A stretch of 19,753 nucleotides of DNA from Gammaproteobacteria bacterium (GCA_028282395.1 JANQHY010000194.1:1-19753), one strand, 5' to 3'; positions 1 through 7,833 are shown, counted from the stretch's first letter. Translations and numbers: made by a program. Notes: generated by a model from the sequence alone, not told the origin.

Positions 1-762
1 GTGAGCCCCAAATTTCATCCCAACTGCAGTGTGTATAGCGCGCATCCAGACGAAGCATTGTGTTTTTTGGCGTTTTGATCACATATACTGCCTCAGGGTT
101 AAGCTGGCATAGGCCAAGGTCGTTACCTAGCGGGTCATCAACAGCGATGAAATCTATCGCAGAGCGTTCCAGCTTACAGCCGCGTGCTGCCAATGCAGCT
201 TTGATACTTAATATTTTATTTTCAGCAATATTGGCATGCACGACCTTGCGCTCAGGCCAATCTATCTGTGCACCGGTTACGATTAAATTGGAGCGCAACA
301 CTTCAGGGATAAAACCGTGATGGACCAATTCATCCACCAGCCCCATTGCACCATCATGATAGCTGCCAGTTGATAAAATGCAGATATGTCCATCCTCAAG
401 GCTTTTTCTCAGATGCAATATGGCTTTTTGTCTGACACCGCCGTGTTTTATAAAATACGGGTGATTTCTTGTCCGTGTGCTCTAACATCATCAGCACTGA
501 TGCCTGCCTTAAAATGCTCAATTGAACGCTGCAGCATCATGGCTGAGGAATCAATAAAGGCTTTACCGGTGCCTTTATCAGAACTGTCCCACGCTTGCGC
601 TTGTGCTTTGAGTTCGTCTGGGGATTTTGCAAAATGGTAACTAATCAACGGCCAGTAGGCATAGGTATCAAATCCTGACGTATCATCCACCTCGTCTCTG
701 GTGTAGTTCAATGTGCCGTCGATGTCATATATTCTGATGGTTGTCGATGTGCCGGCTGCCAT
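1..762 (-). pseudogene. HAD-superfamily phosphatase, frameshifted, 3' end beyond the window
   Basis: A HAD hydrolase of the phosphoserine-phosphatase-like type, probably acting on a soluble phosphomonoester in the cytoplasm. The N-terminal part (start at 762) has the nucleophile motif YDIDGTL, with D13 and D15. That frame stops after EITRIL near position 448. The frame one base back continues directly as FIKHGGVRQKA and carries motif II (ILSTGS) and an acidic motif (AVDDPLGND), staying open to base 1. Restoring one T in the ATTTTATA stretch near 448-455 joins the two halves. The gene starts 8 bases after the stop of the RhaT-like transporter, so the two form an operon. The break is either a real single-base deletion or a sequencing error. 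The family is clear; the substrate cannot be told from this sequence. Confidence 0.75.
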
Positions 763-770
763 AGGATACC

Positions 771-1853
771 TTATGAATGTGCGTGTACCTGCGAAGTAAT
801 CATATTGGTCTCGATAGATACTTCAGTCCCCCATGACAATACTATCACCGCGGCTATCAGAAAGACCAGCGATAAGATGAAAATAGCAATTTCTCGGCGT
901 TTTGCCTGTGACCATTCGCCACGAATACACCCCCAGGTATTAGCGCTTAAAATGATAAAGCACATGAATAATGGCCAGCCGATAACCGGTCCCTGATTGC
1001 CTAGTAGCGATACCGATTTGCTGTAGATGATCAGTGGTAAAAAATACAACAGCCCCATGACAATTAAGTAGCCATAGTAGCGCACGGGTGTGTTGGTGAG
1101 TATGGCGCTAACGTATAGCCCTTTTTTTCTAATCAATAGGTAGTGATATGCTGCATAAATTACAAAAGCGGCAAAGAAAATAACCAACCACGGTGTTGTT
1201 AAGCTGCTGAATTTAGCTATACCAAGCTGCACACCCAGCGCTGCGAAATGGCTACTCACCAAGCCATAAGAAGCGCCTTGTGCGGCACAAAACAGCCCTG
1301 ATAAACAACCGCAGATAATGCCGAGCACAGCTTTATACCATGATGGCCGGCCATTATTTTGACTATTTTGTTGATCGCCTTTGTCCCTGATCGAGGTGGC
1401 AACACTAATTAATACCACCGAGCAGACAAACAAAAGCAATGCCGCCACATCAATGAGACCAAGCTTAGTCTCAATTGCCAGCGGATGGCCAACCAGCATC
1501 GGCACCAAAGAGCCAAATACAGTACCAAGGCTGATATTGAGTACAAATGAAACCCCAATACCAATAAGACGCAAAGCCCACGTGAACAACACCATCCCGA
1601 TGCCAAATAACACACCGCCAATGGCCAGTATGGTTAAATCTGGCGTTGCTACACGGCCGAATAAAGTCAACCAGTGTGGGCACACTATACTAATACTGAC
1701 TAACGGTATAATAAAAAATGCTAAGAAGGAAAAAAATAACCACTGAGTCTCATCAGTCCAGTCGGGTAATTTCTTCAGTAAGGCAGGATATGAGCCATTA
1801 GACATACCTGCGATACAAATGAGTAAAGACGGCAGAAGGAAAGTGACAGCCAT
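771..1853 (-). CDS. RhaT-family sugar/proton symporter-like membrane protein
   Basis: A 360-residue polytopic inner-membrane protein with about ten hydrophobic segments, close to the usual length of L-rhamnose:H+ symporters (about 344). The N-terminus, with SNGSYPALLKKLPDW followed by a WLFFSFLAFFIIPL helix, and the glycine-rich GGVLFGIGMVLFTWALRLIG helix resemble the RhaT branch of the drug/metabolite transporter superfamily. It probably imports a sugar or related solute with protons; rhamnose itself is not implied. The reading frame is intact. No strong Shine-Dalgarno precedes the ATG at 1853. A HAD phosphatase gene follows 8 bases downstream, so the pair may take up and dephosphorylate, or otherwise process, a sugar-type compound. 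Family assignment is good; the substrate is unknown. Confidence 0.72.
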   Translation of the reverse strand: MAVTFLLPSLLICIAGMSNGSYPALLKKLPDWTDETQWLFFSFLAFFIIPLVSISIVCPHWLTLFGRVATPDLTILAIGGVLFGIGMVLFTWALRLIGIGVSFVLNISLGTVFGSLVPMLVGHPLAIETKLGLIDVAALLLFVCSVVLISVATSIRDKGDQQNSQNNGRPSWYKAVLGIICGCLSGLFCAAQGASYGLVSSHFAALGVQLGIAKFSSLTTPWLVIFFAAFVIYAAYHYLLIRKKGLYVSAILTNTPVRYYGYLIVMGLLYFLPLIIYSKSVSLLGNQGPVIGWPLFMCFIILSANTWGCIRGEWSQAKRREIAIFILSLVFLIAAVIVLSWGTEVSIETNMITSQVHAHS

Positions 1854-2183
1854 ATTGTCTTGTTATTAAAGTCATGTGAAAACTAATACTACTTTATGAT
1901 GGGCTTTGTTGCGAGGCTCTAGTGCTAAACGTTTGTATTTTGTCTTTGAAAATAGCTCATTGGATAGCATGTGAGTATGTATCCAAAAATAATATTAAAT
2001 AGAGTTATTAATTTTTGTATGAGTAATAAGGTTGATTGATTCAGTAATAGTGTTATTCAAGTCAATAGCTCTTATGTGTGTTGTTTTTACAGAAAAATAT
2101 GATATTTAATAGTATGATATTTGAATGTTGAGTAAGGCACAATATGAGGTACAATAAGGCCAAATTCAATTTCTGTGTATATC
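1854..2183. other. Intergenic region between divergent genes, with a 10-bp direct repeat
   Basis: These 330 bases separate the divergent RhaT-like and heme-oxygenase-like genes and must carry both promoters. TATGATATTT occurs twice, at 2098-2107 and 2113-2122, with a 15-base period. Each copy contains a -10-like TATGAT, but I see no -35 at proper spacing, so no promoter is called. The stretch is very AT-rich and I see no gene in it. Confidence 0.4.
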
Positions 2184-2963
2184 ATGAATATTTGTGAAAG
2201 CGTTATGTTAGCCGCGCAAGGGCTTCTTGATCACGTTTACTGGCAGGTAATTTTGGCAATTAATGATGATGACCCATATTCATCATTTTATTTAGGTGAG
2301 TATGCTGACGTTGAGAGGGACAAAGCAAATTTGTTTTTGGAGATGGTATACCGGAGTTTTTACGCTTTAACAGCAAATTCTTTTGCAATATTCAAAAAAT
2401 TAGATCAAGCAACATATTTTAAATACTCTGGTACATTAAAACCTATTTATATGGCAGAGCTTGGAAAGTTACCGTTAGTGGAAGGAACACATTTCGATGG
2501 TGTTCCACATCCGGAACAGTTTCGACGTTTATTTGTTAGTTTGGGTTTTGGCAACTTTAAACTTAAGCATGCGCTATCAGATATGAGGGAGTTCAGGAAA
2601 GCAATTAATTTGGATAATTCAAATGTGGATCGACTACTTGGTTATGCTTGTGTTGTGGAGTTTTCGGCAGCAAGGATGATTTTTGCGTTTGAAGATTTTG
2701 TTTCTAAGTGGGTCACTCAATTTGGAATTTCTCATCGTAAAGTCGAGGCTAACTTTATTCATGAGCATGCGCTTTTAGAAGGTTTTGAAGTGAGTGCACA
2801 GCATGGCAAAGCAATGAAAGATTTATTGTTTGAGGTTGCGGTTGATGCTGAAGAAATCCTGGCTGGAGTTTACTGTTATATCAATGCACATCACTGTTTT
2901 TTGAATAAGATATGGTCCACATGTTCACTTGCTAAAAACAATGCAGAACATTTAGTAACATGA
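2184..2963 (+). CDS. Heme-oxygenase-like (possible diiron oxidase) family protein
   Basis: About 259 residues, soluble and mostly helical, with no signal peptide. The central helix VVEFSAARMIFAFEDF (E159, E170) is followed by HEHALLEGFEVSAQHGK (H193, H195, E199, H207). This spacing of acidic residues and histidines resembles the iron-containing redox enzymes of the heme-oxygenase-like fold (HDO/DUF3050/DUF3865 types), which bind two irons and oxidise amino-acid or fatty-acid substrates. This is motif recognition only; distant similarity to TenA/PqqC-like folds is also possible. The start could be GTG 2175 or ATG 2184; neither has a convincing ribosome site. The stop overlaps the next start as ATGA, so the gene is coupled to the ATP-grasp ligase, which suggests both enzymes act on one small molecule. 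Confidence 0.5.
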   Translation: MNICESVMLAAQGLLDHVYWQVILAINDDDPYSSFYLGEYADVERDKANLFLEMVYRSFYALTANSFAIFKKLDQATYFKYSGTLKPIYMAELGKLPLVEGTHFDGVPHPEQFRRLFVSLGFGNFKLKHALSDMREFRKAINLDNSNVDRLLGYACVVEFSAARMIFAFEDFVSKWVTQFGISHRKVEANFIHEHALLEGFEVSAQHGKAMKDLLFEVAVDAEEILAGVYCYINAHHCFLNKIWSTCSLAKNNAEHLVT

Positions 2964-4168
2964 TTGTTTTTGTGACAAGCCGGTTTTTGAGTATGTATGA
3001 CTTCTCAAAAATCGATGATGTGCTTGTGTATGTTAGTTTTGTTAGTGATGCTTTGCCTGCAATGTTGAAGCCAAATTTCTCTAAAACCATTTTGCTTGAT
3101 AGCCTCGATGTGCAGAATGCTCAGAAAGTGGTAGAGGAATTGCAGTTTAACATGGATTCGCTCGTTATTTGTAATGATGACGTTAATAAGCCTTTTGCAG
3201 ATAGGCTTAAATTTTTATTAGGACATATTTCACAATCCAAATATAAACAAGAGCATCAACTCGCCGATAAAGTTTTTCAAAAGGGTGGCCTGGAAATGAT
3301 CCAAGGAATTAATATTCCTGATTATGAGATTTTAACTGTGGCAAATAATGAAGCAGAAGTTTTTAAAAAAAATTGGATGAGTGCTGTTATTAAGCCAAGG
3401 GTGTCAGCCTTAAGTAAGGGGCTTAAAATTATCTGTGGTCCTAATAATTGGAGATCCTATTTACACGAGAATCCAAATTTGTTTTCTGGTAATTATGAGG
3501 TGGAAGAATACATTGAGGGTCCAATGTATCACGTGGATTGTTTACGTTCGTCAAACAAAGAAATTTTTTCTATAGCATGTAAATACAACACGCCTATGGG
3601 GAACTTTTTACAAGGTAATGCTGTAGGAAGTTGTATTCTGATAGAGGATATAGGTTTGGTAAAGCGGCTTAAGCAGGCTGCCAGACAAATTTGTGAGGCA
3701 TTTTCATATCAGGATGGTGCTGCACATATAGAGTTTATTGTACAGCAGGAAACTGGAGATGTTTATTTTATAGAGTTTGCAAGGCGGTTTCCTGGTGGGT
3801 TGGCTATCCCATTGTACAATAAAATGCTCAGTACAAACATTTTGAACTGGGAAATAGAAGTAATGTTAAAAGAGAGTGTTAGCCTGAAAGCTCTGTCGGG
3901 TGTGGGATTCTGGGTTCTTTATCCTTGTTATCAGGGTAAGGTTGTTTATGAGAATAATTTGCATCTTACACAAGGTTTTGAGGTGGAGTACCATAGAAAT
4001 TTAGCTATTGGTAGTGTAATCAACTCGAGCAACTCGTTAAGTGATCGGTCGGCTGAGCTTCTTGGCTACTCATCACAAATAGTATGCCATAAGAGACTTG
4101 AAGAGGTATTTTCCAGTTATTGTAATTTCAAGCCTTATTTAATTGAATCCAGATACTCTGCCACCTGA
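2960..4168 (+). CDS. ATP-grasp carboxylate-amine ligase
   Basis: A 402-residue cytoplasmic enzyme of the ATP-grasp fold, which activates a carboxylate as acyl-phosphate and joins it to an amine or thiol. Visible landmarks in order: the ATP-binding lysine in VIKPR (K145), the adenine-hinge region EEYIEG (182-187), HIEF (256-259), and the metal/phosphate loop IEFARRFPGG (271-280). The layout resembles the L-amino-acid ligase/biosynthetic group rather than purine or cell-wall ligases. It starts at the ATGA overlap with the heme-oxygenase-like gene, without a ribosome site of its own, implying coupled translation. Its last 34 bases overlap the 3' end of the opposing ankyrin gene. Product unknown; a dipeptide or modified amino acid is an inference from the family and the neighbouring peptide transporter. 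Confidence 0.75.
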   Translation: MIVFVTSRFLSMYDFSKIDDVLVYVSFVSDALPAMLKPNFSKTILLDSLDVQNAQKVVEELQFNMDSLVICNDDVNKPFADRLKFLLGHISQSKYKQEHQLADKVFQKGGLEMIQGINIPDYEILTVANNEAEVFKKNWMSAVIKPRVSALSKGLKIICGPNNWRSYLHENPNLFSGNYEVEEYIEGPMYHVDCLRSSNKEIFSIACKYNTPMGNFLQGNAVGSCILIEDIGLVKRLKQAARQICEAFSYQDGAAHIEFIVQQETGDVYFIEFARRFPGGLAIPLYNKMLSTNILNWEIEVMLKESVSLKALSGVGFWVLYPCYQGKVVYENNLHLTQGFEVEYHRNLAIGSVINSSNSLSDRSAELLGYSSQIVCHKRLEEVFSSYCNFKPYLIESRYSAT

Positions 4169-4782
4169 GTGTGGCCATTACTGATAGCGCAGTCAATGGG
4201 GAGTTGATCTTGATCATTCTTAGCAAGCCGATTGATACCATGCTCGACCAATATCTTGGCAATTATAATAAAGCCCTTGCTTGCGGCCCAATGCAGTGCA
4301 GTATTTCCAAAATCATTTTGATAATTGATATTTGCACCCTTTTCAATAAAGAATATAGTTGATTTAGTTTGATTATTATGGGCTGACCATCCAAGAGGGG
4401 TGTCACCATCCCCATCACGCGCATCGATATTAGCCCCTTTTTGTAGCAGCAGCTCAATGATTTCTATTGCGCCGATGTCAGCAGCATGGTGAAGAGGTGT
4501 TTCATTGTGACGGTTCCGTGGTTCAATGGTTATGGGTTTTTCGATAAGAAACTTAATCAAGTCAAAGTTTCCGTTTCTTGCCGCTAAGTGCAGGGCAGTG
4601 TCTTCTTGCAAATTAAAGGTTCTTAAATTAACACCTTTTAGATAGATAAAATCTGCTCCTGCTTGGGTTTGCTTTTTAACATCGGAATTTCTTTTAGCTA
4701 GTATAGCCTCATAGACTAATTTATTGTTTTTTATGCGACGTTGACTTTTTTCAATTTCTTCATGAAGCCGTTTGTGTATCAT
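4135..4782 (-). CDS. Ankyrin-repeat protein
   Basis: A 215-residue protein. It has a charged helical N-terminus (residues 1-40), then about four to five ankyrin repeats, with clear TALHLAARNG, TPLHHAADIG, TPLGWSAHNN and TALHWAASKG cores at about 62, 95, 128 and 161 and a weaker one at about 194. No signal peptide or membrane segment is seen. The start chosen is ATG 4782, with AAGGG seven bases upstream. The frame is open upstream, but that part overlaps the transporter gene too far. The true start lies 23 bases inside the 3' end of the POT transporter gene, so this is the third gene of the XRE-transporter-ankyrin operon. Ankyrin repeats bind proteins. It could be a secreted effector or an accessory partner of the locus; the operon position favours the latter. 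Confidence 0.8.
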   Translation of the reverse strand: MIHKRLHEEIEKSQRRIKNNKLVYEAILAKRNSDVKKQTQAGADFIYLKGVNLRTFNLQEDTALHLAARNGNFDLIKFLIEKPITIEPRNRHNETPLHHAADIGAIEIIELLLQKGANIDARDGDGDTPLGWSAHNNQTKSTIFFIEKGANINYQNDFGNTALHWAASKGFIIIAKILVEHGINRLAKNDQDQLPIDCAISNGHTQVAEYLDSIK

Positions 4783-6154
4783 ATGATGCCCTTTTCTTTG
4801 TTGCCATGAAAATGATAAATAACAAACTTGCTGCGATGATAGAAGCAACTGCGATTTCACTATAAGTTGAAACATAACCGCTTGTTGAGCTAGCAAGATT
4901 TGATGTCCTTGTTGCAATTAACCCTGCAGTGTAGGAAGAGAAAGAAAAAAAGAGGTACATCATTCCCATGATTGTGCTTTTTAAATGGGGTGGTAAATCT
5001 GAAGATATTTTAGCAAATAATGGTGGAACGATAATGGTTTCGGCCAATCCCATAATGGCAAAAATACAAATAAATAGACCCAATGGAATAGTGCTGCCGT
5101 TTGCATGTAGACATAATAGAGCAGCTAGTGAAAAAGCCATTGAACATACGATAAGCCCAAGACAAGACCTGGCGGTAAGCTGCCAACTTTTAAACAGACC
5201 TTTCCCAAATATTGATGTGATTATGGGGGAAAATATAACAACAAATAAAGGCTCCAAGCTAACAAATGCAGAGCTTGGAAATACATGGCCAAATACTGAG
5301 TTATTAACGTAATTAGTACCTAGAATAAGCAATGAAGTGCCTACTTGAAAGGCAAAACTAAAGAATACTAAAGATGCGAACATGCCTGCTGCGATTTGAA
5401 CCAGGTGCAGCCTAAGAGAGCTATTTTTGAAATAAATTCTCGCATAGTAATAACATAGCACTATACCTAATGTCACTAATATATATTGGATTACTGTGTT
5501 ATGGTGTAATAAGAAAATGATTAATATTACACATGCCATAGTAGACAGTATTCCAGGAATATATTGCTTTAATTTTTTTTTATTATTTTCTATAAGTAAA
5601 CGGCCCCTGTTCACGAATACAAGCAACCACCATGCAAAAACTAAGCCGGCAGCAAGATAAAAAGCGATATTAATATTAGTGTGCTTATAAATATATCCGT
5701 AAGTAACAGGGCCACATAGCGCTCCGGCATTAATTGCTGAGTAGTAATAGCCAAAAGCTTTTTGTTCAATTTGAGGGGCGGCACGTTTTATATACTCGCC
5801 AAACAAGTTTACATTGTTTGGTAAGAATATACCAATTCCACTTGAAACGATTGCTAAACCGACTGTAAGGATATTGGTTGTTATAAGTATATTGCCAATA
5901 ACTACTAATGCTGCTCCAATGGTGACAGTGATAAAACGCCCTAAGAACTTATCTGCGATATATCCACCAACAATCGACATTGCAAAAGTAGCTGCAGTGA
6001 ATGAGCCATAAAGAATAAATGCCTCACTTTTAGGTAAATGCACTTGTTGGATAGCATATAACACCAATATTCCTTGAATGCCCCAATATGAAAAGCGAAT
6101 TAATAATTCTCCAAATATAAGTAACAATGCCTTGATTCTAAGGTTACTGTTCAT
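4760..6154 (-). CDS. POT/PTR-type peptide transporter (MFS)
   Basis: A 464-residue inner-membrane protein with about twelve hydrophobic segments. The N-terminal helix matches the proton-dependent oligopeptide transporter signature (ExxERFxYYG), seen here as ELLIRFSYWG with E16 and R20. The second glutamate is replaced by I19. The loop GGYIADKFLGR after TM2 and GYYYSAINAGALCGP in TM5 also fit the POT family. POT proteins move di- and tripeptides with protons; the lost glutamate may alter proton coupling. The start ATG 6154 has AGGAGA seven bases upstream and lies 11 bases inside the end of the XRE gene. It is plausibly the transporter for the product or precursor of the opposing ligase/oxidase pair. 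Confidence 0.75.
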   Translation of the reverse strand: MNSNLRIKALLLIFGELLIRFSYWGIQGILVLYAIQQVHLPKSEAFILYGSFTAATFAMSIVGGYIADKFLGRFITVTIGAALVVIGNILITTNILTVGLAIVSSGIGIFLPNNVNLFGEYIKRAAPQIEQKAFGYYYSAINAGALCGPVTYGYIYKHTNINIAFYLAAGLVFAWWLLVFVNRGRLLIENNKKKLKQYIPGILSTMACVILIIFLLHHNTVIQYILVTLGIVLCYYYARIYFKNSSLRLHLVQIAAGMFASLVFFSFAFQVGTSLLILGTNYVNNSVFGHVFPSSAFVSLEPLFVVIFSPIITSIFGKGLFKSWQLTARSCLGLIVCSMAFSLAALLCLHANGSTIPLGLFICIFAIMGLAETIIVPPLFAKISSDLPPHLKSTIMGMMYLFFSFSSYTAGLIATRTSNLASSTSGYVSTYSEIAVASIIAASLLFIIFMATKKRASYDTQTAS

Positions 6155-6767
6155 GTTGCTGTCTCCTGGTGACTGATGAGGTTATTACACCAAGGATCAG
6201 TGAGGGGTCAATAATTTTTGCGGTGCTTATCTTGTTTAGTGTGGTGCCGATAAACTGTTCGCCATCTGAAACAATATGTCTTAATACATTACTATGATTA
6301 TTTTGTTTTAATACACAAATATCATTGCTTAATGGGATAAGTGAAGTATCGACTATATGAACTGAATCTGGTGTGAAGGGTTGTTCAAGTCCAGCATAAT
6401 TGATCCTAAATGCAAAGGCGTTCGGATCTTTTGTGCAGTCAGAGCTAACCCAGTCATCCCATCGGGATTGATTTAAGTTTGAAACATCAATATTGTTTGC
6501 ATCATTAAGGCTTATAATGGGAATTAATCGGGTATTAGGGCGTTTCAACTCCTCTAGTGGGTTACCTTTCACTAAATTATCTAGCGAAACATTGAAGAAA
6601 TCAGCAATTCTCACTGCATTAGTTAAAGAGGGCATGCTGCCAGCATTAATAATTCTGTGAAAGGATGATTGTGGAATATTGCACCTTGTAGCCAATTCAT
6701 TGATTGAGTCGATTCCAATATGCGACATTAGAGTCAATATGTTGTCAGCAAGTCTTGTCTTTTTCAT
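6144..6767 (-). CDS. XRE-family regulator with S24/LexA-like C-terminal domain
   Basis: A 207-residue transcription factor. Residues 8-65 form a Cro/CI-type helix-turn-helix (ELATRCNIPQSSFHRII, then SLTNAVRIADFFNVSLDNL). Residues about 80-195 resemble the S24 (LexA/CI) dimerisation-peptidase fold: FAFRINYAGLEQPFTPDSVHIVD aligns with the usual GDSMEP.PDG..vlVD stretch, but the catalytic serine position is not serine. Self-cleavage is therefore unlikely, and the domain probably serves for dimerisation or sensing. It is the first gene of the operon with the POT transporter and ankyrin protein, overlapping the transporter by 11 bases. It probably controls its own operon and perhaps the divergent gene at 7017. 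No clear Shine-Dalgarno precedes the ATG. Confidence 0.78.
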   Translation of the reverse strand: MKKTRLADNILTLMSHIGIDSINELATRCNIPQSSFHRIINAGSMPSLTNAVRIADFFNVSLDNLVKGNPLEELKRPNTRLIPIISLNDANNIDVSNLNQSRWDDWVSSDCTKDPNAFAFRINYAGLEQPFTPDSVHIVDTSLIPLSNDICVLKQNNHSNVLRHIVSDGEQFIGTTLNKISTAKIIDPSLILGVITSSVTRRQQHEQ

Positions 6768-7016
6768 TAACTTATATGTGCTAAAAAATTACCTTACTTT
6801 AGCTCTTTCTAACTTGGTTTGTCCATTAATGTTTAATTTTCGATATGAGCAAAATAAAATAATTTGTTTAAAATCAAATGGTTATGCGCAAAAATTAGCT
6901 TTTCCGCAAAAATATACCCTAAAAAGCAAAATTATGCTTGCATTTAATGCGAAATAACATAATAATTAGTATAAAGTTATGATGATTAGCATAAGCATTG
7001 AAAGTAGGAGGGGCAA
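6768..7016. promoter_or_regulatory. Divergent control region with repeated TTATGC/GCATAA motifs
   Basis: This AT-rich stretch lies between the XRE regulator (minus) and the small protein at 7017 (plus). TTATGC occurs at 6882-6887 and 6932-6937, and its complement GCATAA at 6989-6994, spaced by about 50 and 57 bases. These could be operator half-sites for the adjacent XRE protein, but the motif is short and the region AT-rich, so chance is possible. TATAAA at 6970-6975 is a possible -10 for the plus-strand gene. Confidence 0.25.
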
Positions 7017-7268
7017 ATGATCAAACTAATTTCAGAATTTGGCAGAGGATGTGAGGCTCAGTCACTTTTACTAGAGTTACCTGAGTCGCTTGTAGAAGAT
7101 ATTGAAATTGCAGCCGATGGCACTGTTGATGTGCATTCGTTGATCAAGGTGCTGAGTAAATATGACGAGCAGCAATCCGATGAGCTATCTGTGGCTGAGC
7201 GTATTAATATTTACGATGCGATTTTCAATTCATCCCGTACTGTAGCACAACGCGATAAATTGTCATAG
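7017..7268 (+). CDS. Small protein, possible ribbon-helix-helix type
   Basis: An 83-residue acidic protein with a strong ribosome site (AGGAGG, seven bases before the ATG). Residues about 17-50 (LLLELPESLVEDIEIAAD, then a helix ending SLIKVLSKYDE) align in pattern with the small proteins encoded at 7474 and 7834: a short strand, LPxSL, an I..A helix, then a second helix. This suggests a divergent Arc-like ribbon-helix-helix fold, but the loop between helices lacks the usual basic residues, so DNA binding is uncertain. It is transcribed away from the XRE regulator and followed by a hairpin terminator. No database family recognised. Confidence 0.6.
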   Translation: MIKLISEFGRGCEAQSLLLELPESLVEDIEIAADGTVDVHSLIKVLSKYDEQQSDELSVAERINIYDAIFNSSRTVAQRDKLS

Positions 7269-7294
7269 TTACATAGGCTTTTAATTAAAAAGGC

Positions 7295-7316
7295 CAAGGG
7301 CCTGTCTAGGCCCTTG
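7295..7316 (+). terminator. Hairpin terminator after the 7017 gene
   Basis: CAAGGGCC (7295-7302) and GGCCCTTG (7309-7316) form a perfect 8-bp GC-rich stem with a 6-base loop, 27 bases after the stop codon. The following bases (TGTCTCTCC) are only moderately T-rich, so termination may be weak or partial. Confidence 0.45.
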
Positions 7317-7411
7317 TGTCTCTCCCCGAGCCTGCGAGATGTTGCTCACTGCATTATTTCGCAGGCCACCCCCAAACACCATCATAAGGATGTGATGAGT
7401 ATTCGCCAGTT

Positions 7412-7446
7412 GGTGCTGATAAGGAAGATCAGCGCCATTTGGCACC
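7412..7446 (+). promoter_or_regulatory. Stem-loop leader of the 7474 gene
   Basis: GGTGCTGAT (7412-7420) pairs with ATCAGCGCC (7428-7436), 9 bp with one G-T pair and a 7-base loop. An alternative stem pairs GGTGC (7412-7416) with GCACC (7442-7446), followed by TTTT. The two structures exclude each other, as in an attenuator, and lie directly before the ribosome site of the downstream gene. The leader of the 7834 gene has a similar plan. Function is inference. Confidence 0.35.
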
Positions 7447-7473
7447 TTTTAAGCAAAGAGGAGTTTTCATTAT

Positions 7474-7719
7474 ATGTTTAGTGCAAATAAAATCAAGAGT
7501 TTTCGTCGTTTAATTAAAAAATCTGATCCGCGCATTAATACGGTAGTCCCTGCTGAGCTAAAAGACGCGCTGGAAAAATCCGCCAAAGCCAATGGGCGCA
7601 CGCTGGGTGATGAGGTGCGTGTCAGGTTGTCAGTCACTTTTGAGCAGCAGGAGGTGATGTTACACGACCGCTTGATGCGGCTGATTTTCTGTAAAAAGTT
7701 GGCATATCGGGGCAAGTGA
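7474..7719 (+). CDS. Arc-like ribbon-helix-helix protein
   Basis: An 81-residue protein with a basic N-terminus (KIKSFRRLIKKSDPR) and an Arc/CopG-type core: the strand INTVVP, helix A AELKDALEKSAKANG, turn RTLGD and helix B EVRVRLSVTF. This matches the usual ribbon-helix-helix pattern of a DNA-binding strand with a helix pair for dimerisation. Such small proteins repress plasmid, phage or toxin-antitoxin promoters, often their own. GAGGAG lies ten bases before the ATG. No toxin-like partner is visible next to it; the next gene encodes a similar small protein. Likely a cytoplasmic transcriptional repressor; its target is unknown. Confidence 0.65.
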   Translation: MFSANKIKSFRRLIKKSDPRINTVVPAELKDALEKSAKANGRTLGDEVRVRLSVTFEQQEVMLHDRLMRLIFCKKLAYRGK

Positions 7720-7779
7720 TGTCGTCTTGGTGTGTGTAATCTAAGGCGTGGTTTATCGATGTGCCTATAGCGCTGGTTT

Positions 7780-7797
7780 TGGTGATTGTTATCACCA
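7780..7797 (+). promoter_or_regulatory. Stem-loop leader of the 7834 gene
   Basis: TGGTGAT (7780-7786) and ATCACCA (7791-7797) form a perfect 7-bp stem with a TGTT loop. Downstream come CCAC, TTTTAAG and the ribosome site, the same order of elements as in the leader of the 7474 gene. It may be a shared regulatory RNA element or an operator palindrome. Confidence 0.35.
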
Positions 7798-7833
7798 GAT
7801 AGCCACTTATTTTAAGAGGGAAGGAGTATTATT

